64,000 nucleotides of DNA from Methanomicrobiales archaeon. Lineage in GTDB: Archaea > Halobacteriota > Methanomicrobia > Methanomicrobiales > JACTUA01. The DNA is taken from contig JASEFH010000003.1 in assembly GCA_030019205.1 (NCBI GenBank), forward strand, positions 104,241 to 168,240. The letters are read 5' to 3'. Every line of letters starts with the position of its first letter. Positions within the stretch are counted from its first letter, which is position 1. The notes beneath the pieces were generated by a model. That model did no database searches. It saw only the letters and a list, made by a program, of their open reading frames with translations, and was not told the DNA's origin. Positions 17,831 through 27,677 of the stretch are shown one piece after another. A program made the position numbers and the translations under genes.

Positions 17831-18582
17831 ATCCGTCGGAGTTTCCCGAGCAGGTCCGGCGGTCGTGGGCGATTGCAAAGAAGGATATCCGCATCTATTA
17901 CATCAAGGGCCCCGTGCTCATCTTCGGGATCTTCATGCCGGTCTTCCTCTTCCTGGCATTCTTCATGGGGAGCCGGCAGCTTCCCCTGCCGTTCCTCCTC
18001 TCCGGGCTGATGGGGATGACGCTCTTTTTCACCGCGACCGCGGTATCCCCGGCCATCTTCCCGTGGGAGGGGCAGGCGCGGACCCTGGAACGCCTCGCCG
18101 CCTGCCCCGTCACCATCGAGGCGATCGTCCTCGGGGACATGATCGCCTCCGTCCTCTTCGGCATCGGGATAACAATGGTCACCCTCGGTATCGGGCTGGC
18201 GCTCGGGCTTCCGCTCCTGCACGGCATCACCCTGATTGCAGCCATCCTCCTGGCTGCATGCTGCTTCTCGGCGCTCGGGATGCTGCTCGCCGTGCCTCCC
18301 ACGAACGTGCCCTCCAACATCATGATGCTCTCATCGCTCCTGAAGTTCCCCCTGGTCTTCATCTCGGGCATCTTCATCCCGCTGGAGCAGCTGCCGCCCT
18401 GGGGGCTGGCGCTCGCGGCCTGCTCCCCCCTCACGTACTTCACGGACATTGCACGCTACTCCTTTATGGGCGCTAATTTCTTCCCGGTGCTGCTCGACAT
18501 CGCCGTGCTTGCCGCATTCACGCTGGCCTTAACCGCCGTCACGATGCTCCTGCACCGGCGGACGATGCCGCGGAGGATGTGA
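17827..18582 (+). CDS. ABC-2 type permease
   Basis: A 251-residue membrane protein with six predicted helices and the ABC-2 signature near the end of the fifth helix (ISGIFIPLEQLPPWGLALAACSPLTYFTD). It forms the channel of the exporter with the preceding ATPase. The start GTG overlaps the ATPase stop (GTGA). Nothing in the sequence reveals the substrate. Confidence 0.9.
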   Translation: MNPSEFPEQVRRSWAIAKKDIRIYYIKGPVLIFGIFMPVFLFLAFFMGSRQLPLPFLLSGLMGMTLFFTATAVSPAIFPWEGQARTLERLAACPVTIEAIVLGDMIASVLFGIGITMVTLGIGLALGLPLLHGITLIAAILLAACCFSALGMLLAVPPTNVPSNIMMLSSLLKFPLVFISGIFIPLEQLPPWGLALAACSPLTYFTDIARYSFMGANFFPVLLDIAVLAAFTLALTAVTMLLHRRTMPRRM

Positions 18583-18719
18583 CGCACCTCCTGATCCGCC
18601 CCCACTCCCGATCCGGGGCTCGGGATAGGATTCTCATACAGGGGTAGAGTATCATTCATCCATGCGGGATAGTAAAAAGAGCGGAAGCCGTGGCTTCCAC
18701 GCCGGGTTTCGAGTTCCCT

Positions 18720-19445
18720 TCAATTAAAATAAATGATCGCCGTATAGTAAATGCCGACGGCCAGAAAGATGACGGCGACGGCTTGCCGCATCCAGTACTC
18801 GAACGCTTCCACGTTGCGCATCGTCTTCCCCAGGTGCCCGACGCTGAAGGCGAGGAGGACCGAGAAGATGACGACGGGAAGGGCGGTTGCCAGGGCAAAG
18901 ACGGCCGGGACGACCACGCCGTCCCCGGTGCGGATCGCGAGCGGGATGAGCATGCCGAAGAAGAGCACGGCGCTGAACGGGCAGAAGGAGAGGGCAAAGA
19001 AGACCCCGAGGAGGAAACTGCCCGGGTATCCCCGCTGCGCCAGCGATCCCGTGATCCGCTCTTTCCACCGCTGCAGCCGCCCGCCTCCCCCCAGCTCCGG
19101 CATGGGAATGAGATCGAGCATCCAGATGCCGATCAGGACGAGCGCCGGCCCGATCAACCGCTCGCCGTACTGCTGCAGGAAGAGGGCGATACCCTGCGCC
19201 CCGATGCCGAAGAAGACGATGAGCGACGCCAGCCCCACATAGGTCGTCATCCGCCCCAGGCTGTACACGGATCCGACAAGAACGGTGTGCCGCCCCTCAT
19301 CCAGGTTTTTCGAGATGAAGGCGATGGCAGCGATGTTCGTTGCGAGCGGGCAGGGGCTGATCGTCATCATGAGGCCGATGAAGAACGCAGCAACGAGCGG
19401 GATGCCGCTCGTGCCCATCGCCTCCATGAATCCCATCGGGTCCAT
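18720..19445 (-). CDS. ArsG/CcdA-like membrane protein
   Basis: A 241-residue, six-helix membrane protein of the CcdA/DsbD superfamily. Each half has one conserved cysteine in a Cys-Pro turn: SPCPLATN (Cys32) and SFCPFSAV (Cys155), the pair that shuttles electrons across the membrane in CcdA. The closest fit is the ArsG subgroup (MTISPCPLATNIAAIAFIS), named for an aromatic-arsenical efflux permease. It lies one base downstream of an exported thioredoxin-like lipoprotein, which suggests a transmembrane thiol relay or arsenical export. Which of the two is not decided by the sequence. Confidence 0.8.
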   Translation of the reverse strand: MDPMGFMEAMGTSGIPLVAAFFIGLMMTISPCPLATNIAAIAFISKNLDEGRHTVLVGSVYSLGRMTTYVGLASLIVFFGIGAQGIALFLQQYGERLIGPALVLIGIWMLDLIPMPELGGGGRLQRWKERITGSLAQRGYPGSFLLGVFFALSFCPFSAVLFFGMLIPLAIRTGDGVVVPAVFALATALPVVIFSVLLAFSVGHLGKTMRNVEAFEYWMRQAVAVIFLAVGIYYTAIIYFN

Positions 19446-19446
19446 G

Positions 19447-19956
19447 TTACGAGAGGTCCCCCGCCAGCCGCTTCTCCAGGATCCCCTTCAGGTACCTCAT
19501 GAATCCCTGTTTGTCGTTGAGCCGATACCAGACGTTGATGTTCTCCTCTTTGTGGAACCCGTTCGCATCGTAGACGCCGATCCAGAGCGACGAGCCCGTC
19601 ACCCCGTACTTCTCCACCAGCTCCCGGTTCTCCGGCAGTTGCCCGTCGATGTGGGCGAAGACCATCTTCCCGGATGCCAGTTCGTCGGCGAAGTAGGTAC
19701 TGACAGTCTCCTCGGCATAGTTGCCGAGTACGATGCACGAGGTGCACGGGTGTGCCGGGTGAAAGTGAAACACTTCAATCCTGCTCACGCTGCTGTTGGC
19801 AGCCGGCAGTCGATCCGTGCCACCGGCGTTTTCGGGGCCGGAACGCGTCTCCGAGCAGCCGGCGGTTAAAAGGGCTGCAACGAGAAGGACGGCAAGAATG
19901 CCCCCGCAGAATGCCATCCAACGACTGGATGCAGCGGGTGTTTGGCGTTGGTTCAT
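19447..19956 (-). CDS. ArsF-like thioredoxin-fold lipoprotein
   Basis: A 169-residue exported lipoprotein. The signal peptide has a lipobox LTAGC (Cys34). The mature domain opens with EVFHFHPAHPCTSCIVLG, giving a CxxC at Cys71/Cys74 in a thioredoxin-like fold, and ends with a predicted helical segment. It resembles the ArsF-type proteins found with ArsG. The start at 19956 gives a proper signal peptide; an upstream Met would put 14 polar residues before it. It is the first gene of a two-gene unit with the CcdA/ArsG-like protein. Confidence 0.78.
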   Translation of the reverse strand: MNQRQTPAASSRWMAFCGGILAVLLVAALLTAGCSETRSGPENAGGTDRLPAANSSVSRIEVFHFHPAHPCTSCIVLGNYAEETVSTYFADELASGKMVFAHIDGQLPENRELVEKYGVTGSSLWIGVYDANGFHKEENINVWYRLNDKQGFMRYLKGILEKRLAGDLS

Positions 19957-20051
19957 CGTCTCCACCTTGATGATCGTAGGGAAATTGGCGATGCCCAATC
20001 AGGGGGGAAGGGCAACTGCTTTGGTGCACGGGGTGCGGCCCCTCGAATCCA

Positions 20052-20210
20052 TCAGAGATCCCCCGCATGCACATGACCCTCTCCGCGCACCGGGTGGAGG
20101 CGTTCCCGCTCCATTTTCGTGCAGGAAGTGGGGAGGTAGACGATACCCAGCCGGGTATGCCGGGCCTTCAAGAACTGCGTACCCGTGGCGCCGCAGAGGG
20201 TGCACTGCAC
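20052..20210 (-). CDS. Possible small CxxC protein
   Basis: A 52-residue minus-strand frame opens at a GTG with CTLCGATGTQFLKARH and has a third Cys at residue 30. The CxxCG opening and reasonable composition hint at a small zinc-ribbon or ferredoxin-like protein, or the end of a decayed one. There is no clear ribosome site. A strong palindrome lies 150 bases upstream. It could be chance. Confidence 0.25.
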   Translation of the reverse strand: MQCTLCGATGTQFLKARHTRLGIVYLPTSCTKMERERLHPVRGEGHVHAGDL

Positions 20211-20362
20211 GATCTCTTATCCACTCCGTTTCCCTGTCTGGTGTGCATCGTTCGCCCTTCGGGATCTGGAGGGATTGTCCCTCCTGTCCGGCGGACAAGC
20301 GAGTTCCCCGGATCCCTCCCGGTTACATGGCGTCTGCAGGCGAACAGCGAGTCCTGCAACAC

Positions 20363-20382
20363 GGTTCAAATATATTTGAACC
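20363..20382. promoter_or_regulatory. 20-bp perfect palindrome, ArsR-type operator candidate
   Basis: The sequence ggttcaaatatatttgaacc is perfectly self-complementary and stands out in GC-rich surroundings. Its TTCAAATATATTTGAA core resembles operators of ArsR/SmtB regulators and differs from the site at the permease promoter mainly in the centre. No confident gene starts on either side within 150 bases, so its target is unclear. Confidence 0.55.
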
Positions 20383-21075
20383 TTTGATTATTAAGGATAT
20401 CGGGTTCATGTGGCTCCAGAGCAGGAGGGGTTCTCCAGGAAAAGTCCCGCCATCCGTGTTTGTTGTTGCATGCGCAAACGCAGCCGGCTCGAGCCGGAAG
20501 CGATCGAAAGCACCCCCTCGCACAGTGGCAACAAGTAACCGCGAGCATTCCCAAGCGAAGACGTGGGGATGCGAGCGGGGAGACTATACAGCCGCCACGA
20601 CACGAGGGCAGCGGGGGTATCCGGGGCACAGGAAAAACCCGAAGAAACGATGGCGAGTCCGCGACGCGAGCCGGTGAGCGAGAAGTCGCACCCGTCTACG
20701 GCCCCCGGGAGGAGGAGTGGCGTCGTCCTCCCCGGTCCGGTAATCTTCGGTCCGCGGGGCATCCACGCTCTCGCTTCTGTGAGATCCCCCAACGTCGGTG
20801 TTGCGGGCAGTATTTGGGTGCACTGCACCTTCTGGTGCTCCCACCGTCCAGGGAGAATCTCGCCCCGACATGGCGATCCTGCAGCCGTCTCCTCCCCCCA
20901 GGGTGCCTCCTCCACCGGCATGAGCACCCCGAGAGGGATCGCGTGCAGACGATTCCCCCCAGGGTCTTTGTACCGAACGATATCCCGATAATCGGGGATC
21001 CTGGCCATCTGCATCTCACCCTGCGCCAGCCTGAAACCGTCGCCCTTATTTACTCCGCCCGCCGAACTCAAGCCG
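20383..21075. other. Gene-free gap before ilvD
   Basis: Several long frames run through this stretch on both strands, but all are Arg/Pro/Gly-rich, and one (from 20460) simply continues out of frame into ilvD. Short pieces on the minus strand around 20850-21000 look protein-like ([17 protein letters not shown]) and may be a gene remnant. No RNA gene was seen. Confidence 0.5.
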
Positions 21076-22728
21076 ATGACAACGATGCGCAGCGACGAGA
21101 TCAAGAGGGGCTACCCCCGCGCTCCCCACCGGGCGCTGCTCCGCGCCCTCGGCGTCACGGATCGGGACATGGACCGCCCCTTCATCGGGATCGCGAACGC
21201 CTGGAACGATATCGTCCCCGGCCACGTGCACCTGCGGGCGCTGGCCCGGAAGGTGCGGGAAGGCATCTCGGCCGGCGGCGGGGTGCCCTTCGAGTTCGGG
21301 GTGATCGGGATCTGCGACGGGATCGCCATGGGGCACGAGGGGATGCGCTACTCCCTCCCTTCCCGCGAGAACATCGCGGATTCCATCGAACTGATGGTGC
21401 AGTCGCACCGCTTCGACGGGCTGGTCTGCGTGGGCACCTGCGACAAGATCGTGCCGGGTATGCTGATGGCGGCGGCCCGGGTGAACATCCCTGCCATCCT
21501 GCTCACCGGCGGGCCCATGCTTCCGGGCTCCCTGGGCGGGCGGGATCTATCGCTCATCGACGTCTTCGAGGCGGTGGGCAAAGCCGCGGCGGGCGTCATC
21601 GACGACGATCTCCTCCACGAACTGGAGTGCAGCGCGATGCCCGGCTGCGGCTCCTGCCAGGGGCTCTACACGGCGAATACCATGGCGTGCATGACCGAGG
21701 CGCTGGGCATGTCGCTCCCCGGCTGCGCCGCCATTCCCGCCGTCGATGCGGATAAACTGCGGATTGCCAAGGAGACGGGAGAACGCGCGATGGCGCTCGT
21801 GCGCGAGGGTGTCCGCCCGCGCGATATTATCACCCGCGAGAGCCTCGAGAACGCCATCCGCGTGGACATGGCCCTCGGGGGTTCGTCTAACACCGTGCTC
21901 CACCTGATGGCTCTCGCCGAGTCGGCGGGCGCTCCCCTCGATCTGGAGACATTCGACGCGATCGCCGACGCCACGCCCCACATCTGCAACATGCAGCCCG
22001 CGGGCCCGTTCTCGATGCTCGATCTGCACCGCGCCGGGGGGATCCCGGCAGTGCTCGCCCGTCTCCTGCCGATGCTGCATCCGGCCGCGACCGTCTCCGG
22101 CGAGCGGATCACCGATATCGCCGCCCGGGCCCGCGTGAAGAACGAGTCCGTCATCCGACCCCTGGCCGATCCCGTCCATGCCGCCGGCGGACTCAAGATC
22201 CTCCGCGGCACGCTGGCGCCCCGCGGCGCGGTGGTCAAGTGCATCGCCGTCGATCCCTCCATGTGGCACCACAGCGGCCCCGCTCGCGTGTTCGACGGCG
22301 AAGACGCGGCGATGCGGGCGATCCTGGCAAGGGAGGTGCAGGAGGGCGAGGTGATCGTGATCCGGTACGAGGGCCCCCGGGGAGGTCCGGGTATGCCCGA
22401 GATGCTCTCCCCCACCTCCGCCATCATGGGGCTGGGATACACCCGGGTCGCGCTGGTCACCGACGGGCGGTTCTCGGGCGGCACCCGCGGCCCCTGCATC
22501 GGGCACGTGGCCCCCGAGGCGGCGGCAGGAGGGCCGATCGGGCTCGTGGAGAACGGCGATCGGATCGAGATCGATCTGGACACAAAGGCGATCAACCTGC
22601 TGGTCCCTCCCCCCGAGCTCGAGCAGCGGAGGAAGCGGTATGTCCGTCCGCCCCGCGAGATTCCCGGTCTCCTCGAGCGGTACGCGGACCGCGTGGAGCA
22701 GGCGGACCGGGGCGCGGTCCTGCGGTGA
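21076..22728 (+). CDS. ilvD: Dihydroxy-acid dehydratase
   Basis: A 550-residue enzyme that dehydrates 2,3-dihydroxy-isovalerate and -methylvalerate in valine, isoleucine and leucine synthesis. The cluster and metal cysteines are visible in [12 protein letters not shown] (about residues 117-128) and MPGCGSCQG (about 189-197). The second signature [18 protein letters not shown] lies about residues 468-485. The length is normal. The start could also be the Met three codons in (MRSDEIKRG), where family similarity begins. It stands alone between gene-free stretches. Confidence 0.95.
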   Translation: MTTMRSDEIKRGYPRAPHRALLRALGVTDRDMDRPFIGIANAWNDIVPGHVHLRALARKVREGISAGGGVPFEFGVIGICDGIAMGHEGMRYSLPSRENIADSIELMVQSHRFDGLVCVGTCDKIVPGMLMAAARVNIPAILLTGGPMLPGSLGGRDLSLIDVFEAVGKAAAGVIDDDLLHELECSAMPGCGSCQGLYTANTMACMTEALGMSLPGCAAIPAVDADKLRIAKETGERAMALVREGVRPRDIITRESLENAIRVDMALGGSSNTVLHLMALAESAGAPLDLETFDAIADATPHICNMQPAGPFSMLDLHRAGGIPAVLARLLPMLHPAATVSGERITDIAARARVKNESVIRPLADPVHAAGGLKILRGTLAPRGAVVKCIAVDPSMWHHSGPARVFDGEDAAMRAILAREVQEGEVIVIRYEGPRGGPGMPEMLSPTSAIMGLGYTRVALVTDGRFSGGTRGPCIGHVAPEAAAGGPIGLVENGDRIEIDLDTKAINLLVPPPELEQRRKRYVRPPREIPGLLERYADRVEQADRGAVLR

Positions 22729-23505
22729 CGCGGACATCCGTCACCTTTTCGGTGAACATCCCCCCCTTGCTCTCCGTTTTCGGCGGCAGCGTCCACCTGT
22801 CCGCATCCCCCATCGCGGCATTCGTGAGGGCAGCCGCCCGACGATTCCTCCCTTCGCACTCGGCTCTCGGGGGTGTGGTCGTCCTGCGGGGGTGCCGCCC
22901 GCATCGCTCTCCCGGATACTGCCCTCAGGCGCTCGGGGGTTGCGAACACGCGGGAGGGCCGGTCATTCGTATACTCTGGATGGCCTGAAAACCCCATGGT
23001 TTCCTGCACGCCTGAAGAGTAAACGCATCCGTGCATTGGGCGAGGGACGGGAGTACTGTTTGCCGGTGCTGTCCGTCGCAAATCCTGTCCCGCACCCGGA
23101 TCCAGCGGCTCCTTGCGACTTGCCCCTCCCGGGAATGGATTGCCGTCAACGAAGCCTCGAGCATCTCCCTGTGAAACAAAACGACCTTCACTCTGCAGCC
23201 GTCATGGCCGATCTCCCTGCGGAATCTCCCTGAACCGTGTCCTTTCCCATTCATTCCTGTTCCCTCGCGGGGAGTCAGGCTCGAGATCTACGAGATCCGT
23301 CGTGCAGGCATCCTCTTCCCCATGAACCCCGCAGGGGAACGCTCCCTGCAGGCCTCCCGAGTCCCGCGGGCGCAGCCGAACCGTCGATCGACGATTTGCC
23401 GGTTTCGAAGGGGGTATCGATGCGCCCCCCCCGGCAACCGCCACGCATCCGGCTTCCGGGAGGGGTCATCTACGGGAGACGCACTGCGACCAAAATCCCT
23501 TACAC
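22729..23505. other. Gene-free gap between ilvD and the thermosome
   Basis: No supported gene. Open frames here are short, and their composition is that of random high-GC DNA. A short plus-strand stretch near 23276-23340 (RLEIYEIRRAGILFP) looks protein-like but has no start or family. The end of the region is AT-richer and leads into the thermosome promoter. Confidence 0.5.
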
Positions 23506-23512
23506 TTATATA
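23506..23512 (+). promoter_or_regulatory. TATA box of the thermosome gene
   Basis: TTATATA in the context CTTATATAGAACA lies about 42 bases before the start codon. That spacing gives a leader of roughly 15-20 nucleotides, normal for an archaeal promoter. Confidence 0.6.
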
Positions 23513-23553
23513 GAACAACAAACCTAGTTTTCTCCTGCAGAGGTTGATTTTCC

Positions 23554-25182
23554 ATGTCATACCAGTTAGCCGGACAACCAATCCTCATCCTGAAGGAGGG
23601 CAGCACCCGCACCAGGGGTCGGGACGCCCAGGGGATGAACTTTGCAGCAGCCCGTGCCATCGCGAACACCGTGCGAACCACGCTCGGGCCCCGGGGGATG
23701 GACAAGATGCTCATCGACTCCATCGGGGACATCACGATCACGAACGACGGAGCCACCATCCTCAAGGAGATGGATATCGAGCACCCGGCGGCGAAGCTGA
23801 TGGTCGAGATCGCCAAGACCCAGGACGAAGAGGCTGGGGACGGCACCACGACCGCGGTCGTGCTCGCGGGCGAGCTCCTCAAGGGGGCCGAAGTCCTGCT
23901 CGACATGGAGGTCCACCCGACCGTGATCGCCGAGGGTTACCGCCTGGCCGCCGAGAAGGCGGAGGAGATCCTGAACGCCATCGCGATCCCCGTCCAGCCC
24001 ACCGACCGCGCGACCCTCGAGAAGATCGCCCGCACTGCCCTGACCGGCAAGAGCGCCGAGGCATCGAGCGACCACCTCGTCGGTCTGGTGGTGAAGGCGG
24101 TCATGGCCGTTGCGGACGAGGACGGCACCGTCGACACCGAGAATGTGAAGGTGGACAAGAGAGTCGGAGGCGCCGTCGATGACTCCTGCCTCGTGGAGGG
24201 AATGGTGATCGACAAGGAGCGCACCCACCCCCAGATGCCGGAGCGGCTGGAGGAGGCAAATATCCTCCTCCTCAACGCGGCGATCGAGTACCGCAAGACG
24301 GACACGAACGCCGAGATCAAGATTACCAGCCCTCAGCAGATCCAGGCGTTCCTGGACGAGGAGGAGCGGATGATCCGCGCCATGGTGGACAGGATCGTTC
24401 AGAGCGGCGCCAACGTCGTCTTCTGCCAGAAGGGTATCGACGACATGGCCCAGCACTTCCTCGCCAAGGCTGGCATTCTTGCCGTCCGACGGGTCAAGAA
24501 GAGCGACATGGAGAAACTCGCCCGGGCGACGGGCGCTGCCATCGTTAACAGCATCGATGCAATCGAGAGAGAGGATCTCGGATACGCCGGGCTCGTCGAG
24601 GAGCGGGAGCTGAGCGGGGAGGAGATGATCTTCGTCGAGAAGTGCAGGAATCCGAAGGCCGTCTCCCTGATCGTCCGCGGCGGCACCGAGCATGTCGTCG
24701 ACGAGATGGAGCGGGCCATCCACGACGCAATTCGGGTCGTGGGGGTCGTCATCGAGGACAGGAAGATCGTCGCCGGGGGAGGGGCGCCCGAGGTGGAGCT
24801 GGCGCTCCGCCTCCGCGAGTACGCCACCCAATTCGGCGGGAGGGCGCAGCTGGCGATCCGTGCCTTCGGCGATGCGATGGAGATCGTCCCCCGCACGCTG
24901 GCCGAAAATGCGGGGCTCAACGCGATCGACATGATCGCCGCGCTCCGCGCCGCCCATGAGAAGGGGGAGAAGACGGCCGGCATCAACGTCTTCGACGCAA
25001 AGCCGATGGACATGGCCAAGGGCGGCGTCGTCGAGCCCCTGCGGGTCAAGACCCAGGCGCTCGCGAGTGCCAGCGAGGCGGCAGTCATGATCCTGCGGAT
25101 CGACGACGTCATCGCCTCTTCGAAAGCCCCCGAACCGTCCGGCATGCCGCCGGGAGGCGCCGGCGGCATGGACGAATTCTAG
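23554..25182 (+). CDS. ths: Thermosome subunit (group II chaperonin)
   Basis: A 542-residue CCT/thermosome subunit that forms ATP-driven double-ring folding cages. Landmarks are the N-terminal [11 protein letters not shown] segment, the ATP site [15 protein letters not shown] (about residues 90-104), the apical domain, and the late ATPase motif ending [18 protein letters not shown]. The C terminus is Gly/Met-rich ([13 protein letters not shown]), as in other archaeal subunits. It has its own TATA box and a T-rich terminator. A BON protein and a small heat shock protein follow, which suggests a stress-gene neighbourhood. Confidence 0.96.
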   Translation: MSYQLAGQPILILKEGSTRTRGRDAQGMNFAAARAIANTVRTTLGPRGMDKMLIDSIGDITITNDGATILKEMDIEHPAAKLMVEIAKTQDEEAGDGTTTAVVLAGELLKGAEVLLDMEVHPTVIAEGYRLAAEKAEEILNAIAIPVQPTDRATLEKIARTALTGKSAEASSDHLVGLVVKAVMAVADEDGTVDTENVKVDKRVGGAVDDSCLVEGMVIDKERTHPQMPERLEEANILLLNAAIEYRKTDTNAEIKITSPQQIQAFLDEEERMIRAMVDRIVQSGANVVFCQKGIDDMAQHFLAKAGILAVRRVKKSDMEKLARATGAAIVNSIDAIEREDLGYAGLVEERELSGEEMIFVEKCRNPKAVSLIVRGGTEHVVDEMERAIHDAIRVVGVVIEDRKIVAGGGAPEVELALRLREYATQFGGRAQLAIRAFGDAMEIVPRTLAENAGLNAIDMIAALRAAHEKGEKTAGINVFDAKPMDMAKGGVVEPLRVKTQALASASEAAVMILRIDDVIASSKAPEPSGMPPGGAGGMDEF

Positions 25183-25193
25183 GGCTCCTCCTC

Positions 25194-25198
25194 TTTTT
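25194..25198 (+). terminator. Oligo-T terminator after the thermosome gene
   Basis: A run of five T within CTCCTCTTTTTGACC begins 11 bases after the stop codon. Short oligo-T tracts terminate archaeal transcription. Confidence 0.5.
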
Positions 25199-25652
25199 GA
25201 CCGTTCGGGCCTCTCGGCGCTGACGGATTCTGCGTGGGCGCACGATCCGAGGGCGTGGAGGGGGACGGCCTCCCTCCCTTTTCACGATCCGCCCTCGCCG
25301 CCGCTTTCGCACGGGGGCGGGCGCCCTCTGTCGCCGCCCTCCGCCCGCGGTTCGGGCAACGATGCCGTCCCGATCGTGCGGGTCGATGTCCTGCCCTCCC
25401 TTCCGGCTGCCGGGTCCGCATCGTGACCGCCGGGGACCGGATGGCCCGCGATGGCGCGGCGCTCCGGGTGACTGCCGGGATCGCAGACGGCAGGACGCAC
25501 CGCCGCCGCCCGCGAGAGGGCGGTCTCGACGCGGATCGGACTGTGAGGGAACGGTGCAGGGAAGACTGCCGCCAGGTGCCAGGGCCATCTCCCCTTCGCA
25601 GCGCCATCCGGGGCGCCGTTCTTCGGGTCTCCCCCGGAGCCCTAAAAACATA
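25199..25652. other. Gene-free gap after the thermosome
   Basis: High-GC sequence with overlapping Arg/Pro-rich open frames on both strands and no recognisable protein, repeat or RNA. It ends in an AT-rich promoter patch. Confidence 0.55.
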
Positions 25653-25660
25653 TTTATAAT
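25653..25660 (+). promoter_or_regulatory. TATA-like box before the BON-Hsp20 unit
   Basis: TTTATAAT in the context ACATATTTATAATTTC lies about 60 bases upstream of the BON gene and is the only AT-rich element in the gap. It probably drives both the BON and Hsp20 genes. Confidence 0.5.
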
Positions 25661-25715
25661 TTCTATCCAACAGGAGATGCCGGCATCACGGCAGATGACA
25701 ATGGAGTGATGACCC

Positions 25716-26408
25716 GTGGCACTTTCGGATGAGGAGATCAAGAAGAAGATCGTCGACGAGCTCTACTGGGATACGAGAGTGGATGCATCGAAAGTACAGG
25801 TGACCGTCGATAACGGCCGCGTGACGCTCAGCGGCACCGTCCCCAGTTATACCGCCCGCACGCGGGCGACGTGGGATGCCTGGAACGTCGATGGGGTCAT
25901 CTGGGTGGAGAACAACATCACCGTCAGGCCTCCGCCGACCGTGACCTTTTTAAGCGACGAGGACATCAAGCAGTCGGTGGTGCGGGCCTTTGCCGAGGAT
26001 CCGGATCTGGATACGACGGACATCCGGGTCTCGGTGAAGAACGCCACGGTCACGCTGGAGGGGTCCGTGGACGAGTTCTGGAAGCGGGGCGAGGCGGAGA
26101 GGATCGCCTGCCGGGCCCGGGGGGTGTGCGACATCGTGAACAAGCTCACCGTTGTCCCCACCATGAGCATCGCCGACAAGACGATCGCCGATGACGTCCG
26201 CGCTGCCATCGAGCGGAACCGCAACGTGAACATCGAGGATGTGACGATCAACGTCTCGGACGGCGTGGTGACGCTCTCCGGTTCGGTTCCTACCCAGGCT
26301 GCCCGCACTGCAGCGGTCAATGCGGCCGATTTCACCCGGGGGGTCGTGGACGTCATCGACAATCTTGTCATCCGCCCGCCCGGAGAGAGAGCGGAAGCGG
26401 TCTGTTGA
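25716..26408 (+). CDS. Three-BON-domain protein
   Basis: A 230-residue protein made of three BON domains (about residues 3-70, 78-145 and 152-222), each with the pattern of two helices separated by VxVxxGxVTLxGxVxxxxxR. BON domains bind lipid or support osmotic and stress tolerance. No signal peptide is present, so the protein is probably cytoplasmic. Translation starts at a GTG preceded by a GGAGTGAT site. It lies 21 bases before hsp20, in one unit. Confidence 0.88.
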   Translation: MALSDEEIKKKIVDELYWDTRVDASKVQVTVDNGRVTLSGTVPSYTARTRATWDAWNVDGVIWVENNITVRPPPTVTFLSDEDIKQSVVRAFAEDPDLDTTDIRVSVKNATVTLEGSVDEFWKRGEAERIACRARGVCDIVNKLTVVPTMSIADKTIADDVRAAIERNRNVNIEDVTINVSDGVVTLSGSVPTQAARTAAVNAADFTRGVVDVIDNLVIRPPGERAEAVC

Positions 26409-26429
26409 GAACGAGGAGGGATAAGAGAT

Positions 26430-26903
26430 ATGGCTTGGAGAGGACCGCCATCGGAGTTCTGGCGGGATTATGAGGCGATGATGAACGACATGCAGAGGCG
26501 CTTCGACGAGATGCTGCGCGGGTTTGGACGGGTCCTGCCCGGACCTGAGACGCGACAGCTGTTCCCGATCGCGCGGGGGGCCGAGATCACAGTCGACGTG
26601 CGGGAGCACGAGGACGAGGTCATCGTGGCGGCCGATCTACCCGGCGCCGAGAAGCAGGACATCCACGTGCGGCTCCTGGATCCGAGGACGCTGCTGATCT
26701 CCACCGAACGCCGGAGAGAACGGGAGGAGGAGAGAGAGGGCTACTACCTGCGCGAGCGCACCTACGGGGCGATGTCGCGGACCGTCTTCCTGCCCGCCGA
26801 TGTCACGGAGCAGGGAGTATCGACCAGCTTCAAGAACGGCGTGCTCGAGGTGCGCCTTAAGAAGACGGCGGAGGCGCGGGGAAAGGAGATCCCCATCGAG
26901 TAG
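26430..26903 (+). CDS. Small heat shock protein, Hsp20/alpha-crystallin family
   Basis: A 157-residue holdase. An N-terminal region rich in Arg and Met is followed by the alpha-crystallin domain (about residues 47-150), with EDEVIVAADLPGAEKQDIHVRL and the GVLEVRLKK strand (about 136-144). The C terminus lacks a clear IxI motif and ends GKEIPIE, which may serve that role. The GGAGG ribosome site is good. It probably works with the thermosome upstream. Confidence 0.93.
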   Translation: MAWRGPPSEFWRDYEAMMNDMQRRFDEMLRGFGRVLPGPETRQLFPIARGAEITVDVREHEDEVIVAADLPGAEKQDIHVRLLDPRTLLISTERRREREEEREGYYLRERTYGAMSRTVFLPADVTEQGVSTSFKNGVLEVRLKKTAEARGKEIPIE

Positions 26904-27515
26904 GCGGATGGGCCTTTCCCATCTCTTCCTGCGGTGGCCGCGCTCGGCACTCCCGCCACCTGTTCCATCCCGCCCGGATGATCGCACGATATCCGATCCA
27001 TCGGCGGCCTTCACGGATCTGCGCCGTATTTTCTGCATTCGAATCCCGGGGCAAACCGAACGCGACCTGCAGACCAGCATCACGGGCATGACGCTCCCGT
27101 CGATCCGTATCGCGCGCTCTCCGGCGGCAGCCTCGCATGCCGGGGTATCCGCAGCCGGTCCTGTGGCCGTTCCGTTCATGGGGGCGCCTGGAGAAGAGGG
27201 ACGACGCCGGTCACCCTGCACAGACTCACACGCCCGCATGAGGCCGCTGCCGCTATCGGCCCGCCCCGCGGCCGTCCAAGATTCCGCCGTCCCGTTCCCG
27301 GACGATACCGTGTGCGCACCCCGCCGGAGTCCTCCGAAGCGCGGCCGATTCTTCCGGTGCGGCAGGCTCACCGAACCTCCCGAAGGCATGGCGCGAGCGC
27401 GTGCAGCAGACGGGGGAATGCCGGGCGGCATCCGCGCCCGGCAGACTACAGGAGCGCATCGGCCGGACGCGGGAGGAGGATTGGGCACCAGCAGCCCCGA
27501 GCGGGGGGACTGCCG
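26904..27515. other. Gene-free gap after hsp20
   Basis: One plus-strand frame spans nearly the whole stretch but is Arg/Pro/Ser-rich with no recognisable domain, and it continues as antisense to the zinc-ribbon gene. Nothing else was seen. Confidence 0.5.
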
Positions 27516-27677
27516 CTACCGCTTCCGGCTTCCCCGGATCAGAATCGTCGATGTCCTGCACCGCCGGCACTGGATGCGGATGGTGTTCCGAACCCTGCCG
27601 ACGAGCCCCGCCTTATACCCCATGTACGTCCAGGTGTAGCCGCAGCGGTGGCACGTCACCTGGATGTGATCCTGCAT
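27516..27677 (-). CDS. Small zinc-ribbon protein
   Basis: A 53-residue frame with two CxxC knuckles: VTCHRCGYTW (residues 7-16) and IQCRRCRTS (residues 36-44). The first knuckle is followed by an aromatic strand (WTYMGYK), exactly the layout of two-knuckle zinc ribbons such as those found throughout methanogens. The basic C terminus (RGSRKR) fits RNA or DNA binding. It is divergent from the metallo-beta-lactamase gene. The call rests on the motif spacing, since the protein is too short for more. Confidence 0.65.
   Translation of the reverse strand: MQDHIQVTCHRCGYTWTYMGYKAGLVGRVRNTIRIQCRRCRTSTILIRGSRKR

Noticed and set aside
20460..21755. A 431-codon plus-strand frame covering the gap and the start of ilvD
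   Set aside because: It runs out of frame through ilvD, is Arg/Pro-rich and has no ribosome site or family.
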